A stretch of DNA of 64,000 bases from JBBSAT01 sp046351235 (GCA_046351235.1 JAXLYV010000006.1:248001-312000); one strand, 5' to 3'; positions 1 through 8,994 are shown, numbered from the stretch's first letter. Made by a program: numbers and translations. The notes: a model not told the origin generated them from the sequence alone.

Positions 1-246
1 GACACCGACCTCGTCCGGAAAGGCCATGCCGTCGATCCTGCGCAACGTGAGCGAGAAGCGGCCTTCCTCGCGGGTCGCGCCATCCCCGCCGAGCGCGTCG
101 CGGCGCGCTGCCTCGCTGGGATCCGGAAGAACCACGCGCGCGTGCTGGTGGGCGTCGACTACCGTGCGCTCGATCTGCTCGTGCGTTGCTCGCCCGTCGG
201 TGCGGCCGCGGTCGTCACCGCGCTGTCCAAGCGCATGCCGTTCTGA
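1..246 (+). CDS. C-terminal end of an SDR-family dehydrogenase (partial)
   Basis: Only the last 81 codons lie in the window; the frame is open from base 1 and stops at 244-246. The visible peptide has the helical C-terminus typical of short-chain dehydrogenases, including a segment near RVLVGVDYRALDLLVR that in many classical SDRs follows the substrate-binding region and helps form dimers. The Rossmann fold and the Tyr-Lys catalytic pair must lie upstream, outside the window. Substrate cannot be told. The family call rests on this tail alone, so it is moderate. Confidence 0.55.
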   Translation, partial: DTDLVRKGHAVDPAQREREAAFLAGRAIPAERVAARCLAGIRKNHARVLVGVDYRALDLLVRCSPVGAAAVVTALSKRMPF

Positions 247-302
247 GGAGGTCGGCGGAGGCGTCGCGCAATAAAACCTGCTCCTCCGGCGTACACTGGA
301 GC

Positions 303-527
303 ATGGCCCAGCCGCAGAAGAACCCTGGTCTCGCGGGCGTGCTCTCGTTCGTGCTGCCCGGCGTGGGGCAGATCTACAACGGCGCGTTCCTGCGCGGCCT
401 GATCTGGCTGATCATCACGCCCGGCATGTGGATCGGCACGGGCGGCACGCTCGGCTGGATCTGCCACTTCGTCTCGGCGTACACGGCGTACTCGTACGCC
501 GAGGACCTGAACGCGGGCCGCCGATAG
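303..527 (+). CDS. Small TM2-like membrane protein
   Basis: A 74-residue protein with two hydrophobic segments (about residues 9-27 and 32-60) joined by a short turn. The motif LPGVGQIYNGAFLRGLIW matches the TM2/DUF5683-like pattern (GxGQxYNG), found in many small bacterial membrane proteins of unknown role. The ATG at 303 is preceded by a tggag-like ribosome site. It stands alone, 56 bases after the dehydrogenase stop. Function unknown; the gene itself is well supported by motif and codon use. Confidence 0.75.
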   Translation: MAQPQKNPGLAGVLSFVLPGVGQIYNGAFLRGLIWLIITPGMWIGTGGTLGWICHFVSAYTAYSYAEDLNAGRR

Positions 528-603
528 ACACTCGACCGAAAGGGTCCGGGAAGCGGGCTCGACGCCATTGCGTCGGCCCGGCTCGCCGGCACTCTGGTCG
601 CGA

Positions 604-888
604 TCAGGGCGCGTCCGGCCCCGTGTCCGACTGCGGCGTCGCCGCGTCCTGGCCGGCATCGGGCTCGCGGTAGGGCGGGCCGCCGTACGCCGAGCACGCG
701 GTGCCGAGCACGGCGCTGCTCAGCGCGACGGCGCCGAGAGTGACTCCGAGCATCACGCCCGCGCGCGTCGGCGCGCGCACGACGGACTCGTCGACCGTCT
801 CGGGCACGCGCGCGAGCCCGCAGAACGGGCAGCTCTCGTCCGTGCTGCGAACGTGTCGTGTACAACCCGAGCAAGTGATCAGCGCCAT
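604..888 (-). CDS. Small zinc-ribbon membrane/secreted protein
   Basis: A 94-residue protein that begins with a zinc-ribbon-like pair of CxxC motifs (CSGC at 6-9, CPFCG at 20-24), followed by one hydrophobic helix (about 44-64) and a Pro/Asp/Ala-rich tail ending TGPDAP. This layout (ribbon, helix, low-complexity tail) recurs in small myxobacterial envelope proteins; the tail resembles their outer-surface linkers. The ATG at 888 is chosen because the ribbon starts right after it. It is divergent from msrA with 67 bases between starts. Function unknown. Confidence 0.6.
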   Translation of the reverse strand: MALITCSGCTRHVRSTDESCPFCGLARVPETVDESVVRAPTRAGVMLGVTLGAVALSSAVLGTACSAYGGPPYREPDAGQDAATPQSDTGPDAP

Positions 889-955
889 GTGCCCTCCGCG
901 GTCGGACGGTAACACGCGACGCGCGCGCGACGTATCCTCGATCCGAGAGGACGAC

Positions 956-1618
956 ATGCTCTTCTTCACCGATCCCAAGAAGCTGAAGATGCCGGCGCCG
1001 AGCGAGGCGCTCCCCGGTCGTGACACGCCGATGCCCGGCGTTCCGGAGAAACACTTCGTGAACGGGAACCGCATCGTGCCGCCCTTCCCCGAAGGGCTCG
1101 AGCTCGCGAGCTTCGGGCTCGGCTGCTTCTGGGGAGCGGAGAAGGCGTTCTGGAAGCTTCCGGGCGTGTACTCGACGAGTGTCGGCTACGCGCAGGGCTA
1201 CACGAAGAACCCGACCTACAAGGAAGTCTGCACCGGCCGCACCGGGCACAACGAGGTCGTGCGCGTGGTCTTCGACCCGAAGCAGATCTCCTACGAACAG
1301 CTGCTCAAGGTGTTCTTCGAGAGCCACGACCCGACGCAGGGCATGCGGCAGGGCAACGACGTGGGCACGCAGTACCGGAGCGGCATCTACACGACGAGCG
1401 ACGCGCAGAAGCAGGCCGCGCTCGCGGCGCGCGACGCCTACGCGCCGCTCCTGAAGAAGCAGGGCTTCGAGGCGATCACGACCGAGATCCTCGACGCCGG
1501 CCCGTTCTATTACGCCGAGGACTATCACCAGCAGTACCTCGCGAAGAACCCGGACGGCTACTGCGGGCTCGGCGGCACGGGCGTGTCGTGCCCCGTGGGC
1601 ACGGGCGTGAAGGCCTGA
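956..1618 (+). CDS. msrA: Peptide-methionine (S)-S-oxide reductase
   Basis: Reduces the S-form of methionine sulfoxide in proteins and free methionine, repairing oxidative damage in the cytosol. The 220-residue protein carries the catalytic GCFWG motif at 56-60 (Cys57), HDPTQ near 124, and YAEDYHQQYL near 186. Two C-terminal cysteines (about 203 and 212) fit the resolving pair that passes electrons to thioredoxin in the E. coli-type enzyme. Length matches that group. The ATG at 956 follows a gagagg ribosome site. No msrB is adjacent. Confidence 0.95.
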   Translation: MLFFTDPKKLKMPAPSEALPGRDTPMPGVPEKHFVNGNRIVPPFPEGLELASFGLGCFWGAEKAFWKLPGVYSTSVGYAQGYTKNPTYKEVCTGRTGHNEVVRVVFDPKQISYEQLLKVFFESHDPTQGMRQGNDVGTQYRSGIYTTSDAQKQAALAARDAYAPLLKKQGFEAITTEILDAGPFYYAEDYHQQYLAKNPDGYCGLGGTGVSCPVGTGVKA

Positions 1619-1725
1619 GGCGGGACGGACGAGCGTTGCGGTTGCCGACGCGGCGGTGACGATCGGGCCCGGTTCCGATCGCAGGGACCGCGAATCTTCG
1701 CGAGCGCTGCAGTCCCTCTCCCCGG

Positions 1726-1751
1726 CCCTCTCCCGCCTCGGCGGGAGAGGG
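1726..1751. repeat. Perfect 12-bp inverted repeat
   Basis: The arms (CCCTCTCCCGCC and its exact complement) are separated by two bases. It follows the msrA stop by about 110 bases and is joined to a tandem array. It looks like a dispersed palindromic (REP-like) element or a Rho-independent hairpin without a T-tract. One window cannot tell these apart. Confidence 0.6.
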
Positions 1752-1761
1752 AGGCGCGCGC

Positions 1762-1839
1762 GGAGCATGTCCTCTCGGGGCGGGAAAGGGAGCCGCGCGC
1801 GGAGCATGTCCTCTCGGGGCGGGAAAGGGAGCCGCGCGC
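1762..1839. repeat. Two exact 39-bp tandem repeats
   Basis: The unit beginning ggagcatgtcctctcggg occurs at 1762-1800 and again, without change, at 1801-1839. A degenerate partial unit sits just before (about 1735-1761), partly within the palindrome arm. Exact identity points to recent slippage or recombination. Confidence 0.85.
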
Positions 1840-1918
1840 AGAGCGTGCGGGGCGCGACGGAGCTTGATCTGGGGCCGCCTCGCAGCCGAGGATCGCGCTC
1901 TCGCAAGGGGGCACGCGC

Positions 1919-4447
1919 GTGGTGCAGAACGAGCTGGGTGGGAACGTCGCGTTCGACAACGCCGATCAGGCGCGGCAGGCGCTCGCGAAGAGCGATCTCG
2001 CGGGCGCGCTCTATCACGTGAGCTCCGCGCTCGCGACGGAGCCGCAGAACCGGCCGTGGCGCGCGATCCTCGACGAGGTGCTCACGAAGGCGCCCGATCC
2101 GATGGTCTTCGTGCGCAAGGACGAGCCCAAGCACGACTACATCACGGCCGCGACGCGCAGCTACGTGCACGCCTTCAAGCGCGAGTGGCTCGACGCGTTC
2201 GCGCTCGTCGCCGAGGTCTGCGCCGTCCGGCCCGACGCGCCGTTCCTCCTCTGGGCGACGGAGTGGGCGCAGCAGCCCGGCGCGCTCGACGCGATCTCGG
2301 CCGACGATCTCGAGAAGCGGGTCTTGCCGCCGATCGCGCGCATGGCCTCGAGCCTGCCTTCGCCGACGAAGGAGACGGACGAGCGCAGGAAGAACGTCGA
2401 TGCCGCCGCGGCCCTCTTGAACGCCTTCTACGCCAAGCACCCGCAGCACGCGTTCCTCTCGTTCGTGATCGCGTCGGTGCTGCGCCGCCAAGGCCAGTTC
2501 GATCTGGCGATCCAGTACGCCGGGCACGCGCACCAGCTCAAGAGCGACTGGAACACGAGCGTCGGCCTCGCCTGCGCCTACCGCGACGCGAAGAAGGTCG
2601 ACGAGGCCGTGCAGTGGTTCCGCCACGCGTACGCGCAGCGCCCCGACGATGCGTCGGCCCTGCTCGACATCGGCGACAGCTACCTCGACGCCAAGCGCTG
2701 GGACGAGGCGATCGGCGCATACCGCGAGGTCCTCGCCAAGCAGCCGAACGAGGACTGGGCCAGCGCCTCGATCCTCTACGCGACGTACGAGAAGTCGCAG
2801 GCGCCCGCCGATTTCGACGCGCTCTTCGACGCGAGCGGCCGGAGCCGGCGCGCGCAGGAGCTCTACTTCCGCATCGTCGGCGATCATCCGTACTTCACGT
2901 GGCTGCCGAACCCCGGCGACTCCACGTACTTCGCGGCACGCCAGGTGGTGGCCGATCTCACGCGGCGCCCGCCCGCCACGCCCACGCTCGGCATCGACGT
3001 GCACCTGACGCACATGGAGGCGCCGAGCGCGCTCCGCGCGTTCAAGCTCTGGACCGACACGCGCAATTGGAAGCAGGTCGGCATGCGCGCGCTCGTCGAG
3101 GGCGTGCAGCAGCCCGACACGCGCTACGCGAAGGGCCAGGTCGACTTCCAGCTCTGGGCCTTCGACGACAAGGTGCCGCGCCCCAACTGCCCGGCGCCCG
3201 ATCCGCGCGTGCAGCAGGCGATCGCCGCGATCGTCGTCAAACCTTATTCGCTATCGGTCTGGGAGCGCGACGCGAAGGCGCTCGCCGCGCAGATGGGCCC
3301 GCCCTGGCTCAATCAGCTGCTCTACACGATGGTGCAGCCGCCGCCGCTGCCGCAGCCGAATGCGGACCCGTTCTTCTGGCTCCAGAAAGTCCAGGTCGCG
3401 GTGGCGCTCGTGATCGCGAACCTCGACACGGGCTGGGAAGGCAGCGTGCGCAAGCGCGCGCTCGAGTCGATCGCCCGCGGCCCGGTGGACTGGACGGTCG
3501 ACGCGGCGGTGATCGCGATGGGCTGGATCGCGAAGAACGATCCGAGCGCGCGCCCGGCGATCGAGCAGTTCTTCGCGTGGCTCGAGACGCAGATCCCGAC
3601 GTCCGGCTTCACTTGCTACGAGTACCCGCTCGTCAACGTGTGGCGGAACCTCGGCGGCCACCCCAAGGAGCTGCAGGACAAGCTCGATCGCTGGAAGGCG
3701 CGCTGCGAGACGCAGAAGATCGAGTTCGCCGAGGAGAAGCACGCCGGCCTCACGCTCGAGGACTACGCGAAGATGTGCAGCGAGCGCGACGCGATCATGG
3801 GACGCGTGGCGATGCAGGGGCAGGGCATGCAGATGGGACAGGCGGTGGGCGGCGCGCTGCTCGGCGGGCTCGCGCGTGGCCTCATCGGCGGCATGGCCGG
3901 CAACATCGCGGGCGGCGCGCTCGCGGGCGGCGTGAACAGCATGGGCTACCAGGGCGAGCTCCAGCAGCTCTGCGCGAAGTACCGCGTGCCGGCGCTGCAA
4001 GGCGGCCTGCTCGGGCGCGTGCCGGCGTGGGATCAGCGCATCCAGAACGACCCGAACGTGCAGAAGAAGTTCCTCGCCGCGCAGCAGAAAGCGGCGCTCG
4101 CGGCGCAGGGCGTGAGCGCGCAGGAGCAACGCGCGATGGCGCAGGTGATGAACGGCGGCATGGACGTCGAGTCCATGAAGCAGAACCACCAGGTCGCCGT
4201 GCAGCAGATCGCCGCCGGCCAGGGCGGCGACGCCGACCCAGTCGTGTTCCCCGGCGGCAAGGTCGCCAAGCTCAGCGACTACGTGGGCCTCTTGCGCGGC
4301 ATGCAGGGTGGCGACTTCAACGGTGCGCTGCGCAAGTACGGCCTCGACATGGGCAGCTACACGCAGGTCGCCCAGGCCTGGGGCGCCAAGCTCGCGAGCG
4401 ACCCGGTGCTGAACGCGAAGTTCGGCAAGATGATGAGCGGCGGCTGA
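1919..4447 (+). CDS. Large TPR protein with glycine-zipper segment
   Basis: An 842-residue protein with no signal peptide. Residues about 180-290 form tetratricopeptide repeats of alternating small and aromatic residues (for example DASALLDIGDSYLDAKRWDE), a protein-interaction scaffold. The middle part (300-620) is helical and unrecognised. Residues about 640-680 are a glycine zipper (GGALLGGLARGLIGGMAG, then a second GG run), as found in proteins that pack against or insert in membranes. The tail is helical. The GTG at 1919 is taken as start; an in-frame GTG follows at 1922. Specific role unknown. Confidence 0.8.
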   Translation: MVQNELGGNVAFDNADQARQALAKSDLAGALYHVSSALATEPQNRPWRAILDEVLTKAPDPMVFVRKDEPKHDYITAATRSYVHAFKREWLDAFALVAEVCAVRPDAPFLLWATEWAQQPGALDAISADDLEKRVLPPIARMASSLPSPTKETDERRKNVDAAAALLNAFYAKHPQHAFLSFVIASVLRRQGQFDLAIQYAGHAHQLKSDWNTSVGLACAYRDAKKVDEAVQWFRHAYAQRPDDASALLDIGDSYLDAKRWDEAIGAYREVLAKQPNEDWASASILYATYEKSQAPADFDALFDASGRSRRAQELYFRIVGDHPYFTWLPNPGDSTYFAARQVVADLTRRPPATPTLGIDVHLTHMEAPSALRAFKLWTDTRNWKQVGMRALVEGVQQPDTRYAKGQVDFQLWAFDDKVPRPNCPAPDPRVQQAIAAIVVKPYSLSVWERDAKALAAQMGPPWLNQLLYTMVQPPPLPQPNADPFFWLQKVQVAVALVIANLDTGWEGSVRKRALESIARGPVDWTVDAAVIAMGWIAKNDPSARPAIEQFFAWLETQIPTSGFTCYEYPLVNVWRNLGGHPKELQDKLDRWKARCETQKIEFAEEKHAGLTLEDYAKMCSERDAIMGRVAMQGQGMQMGQAVGGALLGGLARGLIGGMAGNIAGGALAGGVNSMGYQGELQQLCAKYRVPALQGGLLGRVPAWDQRIQNDPNVQKKFLAAQQKAALAAQGVSAQEQRAMAQVMNGGMDVESMKQNHQVAVQQIAAGQGGDADPVVFPGGKVAKLSDYVGLLRGMQGGDFNGALRKYGLDMGSYTQVAQAWGAKLASDPVLNAKFGKMMSGG

Positions 4448-4493
4448 CCTTCCCCGCCGTGCTCGCGCAGAGGAAGAAACGACGCGGCGCGAA

Positions 4494-6668
4494 GTGGTGT
4501 ACAAGCGTGATCGCGTGAACGCGGTCCGCGCCTTCGTCTTCCTCGGAGCGTTTCTCCTCTTCACCATGGAGCCGATGGTGGGGCGCATGCTGCTCCCCCA
4601 CTTCGGCGGCGCGTTCCACGTGTGGACGACCTCCCTGATGTTCTTCCAGGGCGTGCTCTTCCTCGCGTACGCATACGCGCACCTCGGCGAGCCGCGCCTC
4701 GGGCGCGGGCACTTCGCGGTCATCGCGATCCCGCTCGTCGCGCTGCCGCCCACCGTGGTGATCGCGGGCGCGCACGACGTCCCGGCGCTGCTCCTCGCGC
4801 TGGCCCGCGCGAGCGCCCTGCCCTTCGCGGCGCTCGCCACCACGAGCGTGGTGGCCCAGCACTGGGTGCATCGCTCGAGCCTGCCCGATCGCGACAATCC
4901 CTACTGGCTCTACGGCACGAGCAACGTCGGCTCGATGCTCTCGCTCGTCGTCTATGCGCTCCTCGTCGAGCCTTTCGTCGGCGTGAGCATGCAGCGCGTC
5001 GGGTTCTCGATCGGCTTCGTGCTCTGGATCGGCGCCGGCGTGCTCGCCTACCGCGCCACGCGGCCGAGCGAGGCGACGAAGGCCGCCGATGCAGAGACCC
5101 CGGAGAAGAAGGATGACGCGCCCGCCGAGGCGATCACGCCCGGGCGCATCGCGTACTGGCTGCTCCTCTCGGCCTGCCCGTCGGCGCTCTTGATGGGCGT
5201 CACGAACGTGATCGCGCTCGACGCCGGCAACGTCCCGCTCGTCTGGATCGTCCCGCTCGCGCTCTACCTGCTCACGTTCGTGCTCGCGTTCGACGATCCC
5301 GACCACCTGCCGGCGATCGTGACGCGCGCGTGGTCCCTCGCGCGCGGGCTCGTCGCCTCGCTCCCCGAGCGTCCGCCGATCCGCCGCGTGCCCGACTGGG
5401 TGCGCCGCCTCTGGCCGCTCTTCGGCGCCGTCGGGCTCTACGCCGCGATGGGCGGCGCGCTCCGGAGCGAGCAGCAGCAGGTGCTGCTCCATCTGGGCGT
5501 CTTCCTCGTGCTCACGCTCGCTGCGCACGCCGAGCTCTACGAGTCTCGCCCGAGCCCGAAGCGCCTCACGCTCTTCTATCTCGTGCTCTCGCTCGGCGGC
5601 TGGCTCGGTGGCGCCTTCGTCGCGCTCGTCGCGCCGCGCCTCTTCGACCGCCTCTACGAGTACCCGATCGCGATCCTCGTCCTGGTGCTCACCGTGCTCG
5701 TCTACCGCTTCGCGGCGTTCCGCGAGTGGCTCCGCGACGCGGGGATCCTGCCGATCGCGATGGGCGTGCTGCTCATCGTCGTGATCGTCTTCCAGTACGG
5801 CCGCGGCGTGCTCGGCGACACCGACCCCGCGCACGAGCTCACGCGCGCACGCAGCTTCTACGGCATCTACCAGGTGATCGAGCGCCCCACGCCCCTCGGC
5901 CCGATGCGCGATCTGATCAGCGGCGTCACGCGCCACGGGCGCCAGTTCATGGACGCGCCGCATCGCGCGGAGCCGCTCAGCTACTACCACCGCGAGGGCT
6001 CGCTCGGCGCCGTGATGGACCTTCTCCGCGAGCAGGACGACGCGCGGGGACGGGCGCGCCCGCTGAACATCGCGGCGATCGGCCTCGGCGTCGGCGCGGC
6101 CGCGGCCTACCTCGAGCCCGACGACCACATCACGTTCTTCGAGATCGACGCGCTCGACGATCGCCTCGCGCGTCAGTACTTCCACTACCTCGAGGACTGC
6201 CGCGGTCACGAAGAGACCGTCATCGGCGATGCGCGCGTGACGCTGGAGGAGCTCGCCGCGAGCGAGCACCCGCCCCAATACGACCTGATCCTCGTGGACG
6301 CCTTCTCGGGCGACGCGATCCCCACGCACCTCGTCACGCGCGAGGCGACCGAGCTCTACTTCCGCCTCCTGCGCGAGGACGGATACCTGCTGTTCCACGT
6401 GTCGAATCGTTACTACAACCTGCGTCCGGTCCTGGCCGGCATCGCTCGCGCGCTCGGCCGCGAGGGCGCGTGGCGGCGCCGCATGCAGCCCACCGGCGTG
6501 GGCGAAGACCCGAGCGAATATGTCGTGTTTCCCCCCACGCTCGAGGCCCTCGCGCCCTTCGACGACAACGGCTGGACGCGCTTTTCGGCCGGAGGCCTGC
6601 AAGAAGTCTCGCTCTGGACCGACGACCGCACGAACACTCTGGCGATCCTCCAGATCGATCTTCAGTAG
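4494..6668 (+). CDS. Membrane-anchored spermidine-synthase-like protein
   Basis: A 724-residue fusion. The first part (to about residue 440) has many hydrophobic helices with the opening FLLFTMEPMVGRMLLP typical of the fused MFS/spermidine-synthase family. The C-terminal part (about 510-660) is a Rossmann methyltransferase-fold domain: IAAIGLGVGAAAAYL binds the nucleotide, EID follows in the acidic-loop position, and DLILVDAFSGDAIPTHL is the core strand and loop of polyamine synthases. Real polyamine synthesis is not proven for these membrane fusions. GTG at 4494 is the start, 46 bases after the TPR gene. Confidence 0.85.
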   Translation: MVYKRDRVNAVRAFVFLGAFLLFTMEPMVGRMLLPHFGGAFHVWTTSLMFFQGVLFLAYAYAHLGEPRLGRGHFAVIAIPLVALPPTVVIAGAHDVPALLLALARASALPFAALATTSVVAQHWVHRSSLPDRDNPYWLYGTSNVGSMLSLVVYALLVEPFVGVSMQRVGFSIGFVLWIGAGVLAYRATRPSEATKAADAETPEKKDDAPAEAITPGRIAYWLLLSACPSALLMGVTNVIALDAGNVPLVWIVPLALYLLTFVLAFDDPDHLPAIVTRAWSLARGLVASLPERPPIRRVPDWVRRLWPLFGAVGLYAAMGGALRSEQQQVLLHLGVFLVLTLAAHAELYESRPSPKRLTLFYLVLSLGGWLGGAFVALVAPRLFDRLYEYPIAILVLVLTVLVYRFAAFREWLRDAGILPIAMGVLLIVVIVFQYGRGVLGDTDPAHELTRARSFYGIYQVIERPTPLGPMRDLISGVTRHGRQFMDAPHRAEPLSYYHREGSLGAVMDLLREQDDARGRARPLNIAAIGLGVGAAAAYLEPDDHITFFEIDALDDRLARQYFHYLEDCRGHEETVIGDARVTLEELAASEHPPQYDLILVDAFSGDAIPTHLVTREATELYFRLLREDGYLLFHVSNRYYNLRPVLAGIARALGREGAWRRRMQPTGVGEDPSEYVVFPPTLEALAPFDDNGWTRFSAGGLQEVSLWTDDRTNTLAILQIDLQ

Positions 6669-6713
6669 AATGGTCGGCAGGCGGCGACTCCTCCGCCGCC
6701 CGAGGCGAGCACG

Positions 6714-7148
6714 ATGACCGACAAGCCGCGAACGCCCTCCAAGCCCCGCATGTCGAGCGCGCGCGGAAGCTCGCCCACGCTCACCGCTCCCGGCGCCGAA
6801 GGAGGCCGCCGCCGCCGTGCCCGCGGCGACGAGCCCACGCTGATGGCCCCCGTCACGCGCGTGCTCTACCGCGTGGTGGATGCCGCCGAGCTCGCTCGCA
6901 TCCAGGAGCGCGGGCATCGCAGCTTCGCTCCGATGGAAGGCGCGGAGACGGTGCAGCTGCTCGTCGACGAAGCGCACGCGCGCGCGATCGCGGGCCCCGG
7001 ATGGGTGGTGCGGTTCGCGATGCAGCAGAGCGTGCTCGCCGAGTACTCGCCGAGCGGCGCGCCGCCGAGGGAGGAATATCGCCTCCCGGCTGCGCACGTC
7101 GCGGTGCTCAACGCTTCGATCGTGGGGCCGATCGTCGTCTTGCGGTGA
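6714..7148 (+). CDS. Unrecognised protein, possibly ADP-ribosyltransferase-like
   Basis: A 144-residue protein. The first 45 residues are basic and disordered and contain a twice-used SPTL/EPTL(T/M)AP pattern (about 20-25 and 40-45). A compact domain follows: VLYRVVDAAELARIQERG, then EYRLPAAHVAVLNASIVG. An opening LYR followed by a helix and 'G' resembles small ART-like toxins or RES-type folds, but the catalytic residues cannot be placed, so this is only a suggestion. No immunity-like partner is adjacent. ATG at 6714 starts 45 bases after the preceding stop. Confidence 0.5.
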   Translation: MTDKPRTPSKPRMSSARGSSPTLTAPGAEGGRRRRARGDEPTLMAPVTRVLYRVVDAAELARIQERGHRSFAPMEGAETVQLLVDEAHARAIAGPGWVVRFAMQQSVLAEYSPSGAPPREEYRLPAAHVAVLNASIVGPIVVLR

Positions 7149-7213
7149 GGACGGGTGAGCGAGCGCTCCTTTCGGGGGCTGACGATCGCGGGCCGGTGTG
7201 TACGCTCGCGCGC

Positions 7214-8059
7214 ATGACGATCACCCGGACCCTCACGCGCTCGATCTCGACCCTCGCTGCGGTGCTCGCGCTCGGTGGATGTTGCATGACACCGACGCAA
7301 GCGACGCCGACGACCGAGCCGGTCGTGGCCGTGCCGCCCGCGACGACGGCGGCACCCACTGCCCCGGCGCCCGCGTACGCCGTCGGCACCCCGGTGCTCG
7401 CGGCGTGGCACGGCGGACAGTTCTGGTTCGCCGGCGTCGTCGTCGGCACCGAGGGCGATCAGATCCGCGTGCAGTACGCCGATGGAACGAGCGAGCAGCT
7501 CCCGAGCGCGTCGGTCACGGCCGATCACCTCGGGCCCGGCGCCTCGATCGGCGCGCACCAGAGCGGCGAGACCGACTTCCTCCACGCGACGCTCGTCGAT
7601 CGCATCGGGCACGCGGTGCGCGTGCAGTACGACGACGGCCACCAGATGTGGACGAGCGTGGGCCTCGTGCGCGTCGACTCCGCGTCCGGTCCGCCGGCGC
7701 TCGGCGCGTGGACGCCCGCTCCGCCCGTGCCCGGCACGACGGCGACCGGCGCGCAGGTGCTCGCGCGCTTCCAGGGTGGCGACTACCTGTTCTCCGCGGT
7801 CGTCATCGACCCCGGCCCGACGGGCGCGATGCGCGTGCTCTACGCGGACGGCGACGGCGAAGAGACGACGCCCGACCGCGTGTTCCCCGACACCCTCGCC
7901 GTCGGCGCGAGCGTCGAAGGGCGCGATCGCGTCGCGGGGGCGATCCTCGCCGGCACCGTGGTTCAGCGCGTGGAATCGGCCGTCGAGCTGCGCCTGGCCG
8001 ACGGATCGACGCGCTGGTTCGCGCTCTCGGACATCCGGATGCCGGTGCCGACGCCCTGA
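7214..8059 (+). CDS. Lipoprotein with four Tudor-like repeats
   Basis: A 281-residue lipoprotein: signal peptide ending LALGGC (Cys at about 23), a Thr/Pro/Ala-rich linker to residue 55, then four beta-rich units. Units 1 and 3 share G-x-x-VLA-x-(W/F)-x-GG-x-(F/Y)-x-F followed by RVxYADG; units 2 and 4 share a short strand pair ending in V-x-Y/L-x-DG. This is the pattern of Tudor/agenet-type barrels (DUF4537-like). Such domains usually bind ligands or peptides; here they would lie at the envelope. It is followed after 2 bases by the next gene, suggesting co-transcription. Confidence 0.7.
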   Translation: MTITRTLTRSISTLAAVLALGGCCMTPTQATPTTEPVVAVPPATTAAPTAPAPAYAVGTPVLAAWHGGQFWFAGVVVGTEGDQIRVQYADGTSEQLPSASVTADHLGPGASIGAHQSGETDFLHATLVDRIGHAVRVQYDDGHQMWTSVGLVRVDSASGPPALGAWTPAPPVPGTTATGAQVLARFQGGDYLFSAVVIDPGPTGAMRVLYADGDGEETTPDRVFPDTLAVGASVEGRDRVAGAILAGTVVQRVESAVELRLADGSTRWFALSDIRMPVPTP

Positions 8060-8061
8060 GC

Positions 8062-8988
8062 GTGGCGGATCTCGTCGAAGCGCTTCGCGCGCTGGCCCAC
8101 GTCGAGAGCAACGTCGACTCGTTCTCCGCCCCGGGGAGCGAGATCGCGGTGCACGTCGAGATCTCGCGCGACTCGGATGGTGACTTCTCGTCCCTCACGC
8201 TCCGCGCGCGGTACGACGACGTCGCGCGCGCGATGCCCGGCCTCTACCGCGACGGCGAGAAGCTCGTCGCCACGCGGCCGCTCGAGATCACGCTGCGACG
8301 CGAGCACGAGGGTGACCGAGCCGCGAAGAAGGCGGGCACGAGCGTCGAGTGGCAGGCCGGCGAGCCCGCGTTCGACGACGAGGTCTACGTCTCGACGCCG
8401 ACGAGCGAGCCGCGCGTGCTCGCGGCCGTGCTCGGAAAGGAGGTGCGCGCCGCGACACGCGACCTGCTCGCGATGGGCTTCGAGCAGATCCAGATCGACA
8501 CCGTGGGCGGGAAGGTCGAGGCGCGCAGCAGCCGCGGCACGAGGGCGCGCCGCGAGGCGAGCGCGGCCGAGGTGATCGAGGCGTTCGGGCGGCTCGCGCT
8601 CGGGCTGCCGGCGATCGCGCACTCGGGCGCCACCCGACCCGCGCCGCCGCTCGCGTGGCTCACGACGCTGCTCGGCATCGTGGGCGCCGTCGGATGGCTC
8701 CTCAACGTCACGGGCGTGGGTCTGCTCGCGATGGCGGTCGATGCGGCGCGCCCCGGCTTCCACGACGGATCGAACGTGCCCCCCGAGGCGATCGGCGTCG
8801 CCATCGTCCTGGCGATCCTCGCCGGGCTCGTCGGCGGCTGGGGCTACGGGGAGCTGATTCGGAGCACCGTGCACGGCTCGTCGCAGGCGCACGAGATCGT
8901 CGGCCGCGCGCGCTTCGCGGCCTTCGGCGGCTTCTCGGTGATCGCGCTCTACGCGTGCGCGCTCGCCGCGCTCGTCCTCTACGACTGA
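8062..8988 (+). CDS. Unrecognised membrane protein
   Basis: A 308-residue protein. About the first 190 residues are a soluble, charged domain with no motif I know; the C-terminal part has three hydrophobic helices (about 194-218, 235-258 and 282-306). The GTG start at 8062 lies 2 bases after the stop of the Tudor-like lipoprotein, so the two are probably translated from one message and may work together at the envelope. No enzymatic residues stand out. Confidence 0.65.
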   Translation: MADLVEALRALAHVESNVDSFSAPGSEIAVHVEISRDSDGDFSSLTLRARYDDVARAMPGLYRDGEKLVATRPLEITLRREHEGDRAAKKAGTSVEWQAGEPAFDDEVYVSTPTSEPRVLAAVLGKEVRAATRDLLAMGFEQIQIDTVGGKVEARSSRGTRARREASAAEVIEAFGRLALGLPAIAHSGATRPAPPLAWLTTLLGIVGAVGWLLNVTGVGLLAMAVDAARPGFHDGSNVPPEAIGVAIVLAILAGLVGGWGYGELIRSTVHGSSQAHEIVGRARFAAFGGFSVIALYACALAALVLYD

Positions 8989-8994
8989 CGTCGC

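Larger units (their letters stand above)
1619..1918. other. 300-base intergenic region with repeats
   Basis: No convincing gene lies here. It holds a perfect inverted repeat (1726-1751) and a 39-base tandem repeat (1762-1839), listed separately. The rest is GC-rich with no clear promoter boxes. The inverted repeat could end msrA transcription, but no T-run follows it. Confidence 0.6.

Noticed and set aside
374..3013. 879-codon minus-strand open frame over msrA and the TPR gene
   Set aside because: It is opposite well-supported genes and is a shadow of their codon bias. Its LPFPPREDML repeats are only the translated 39-bp tandem repeat.
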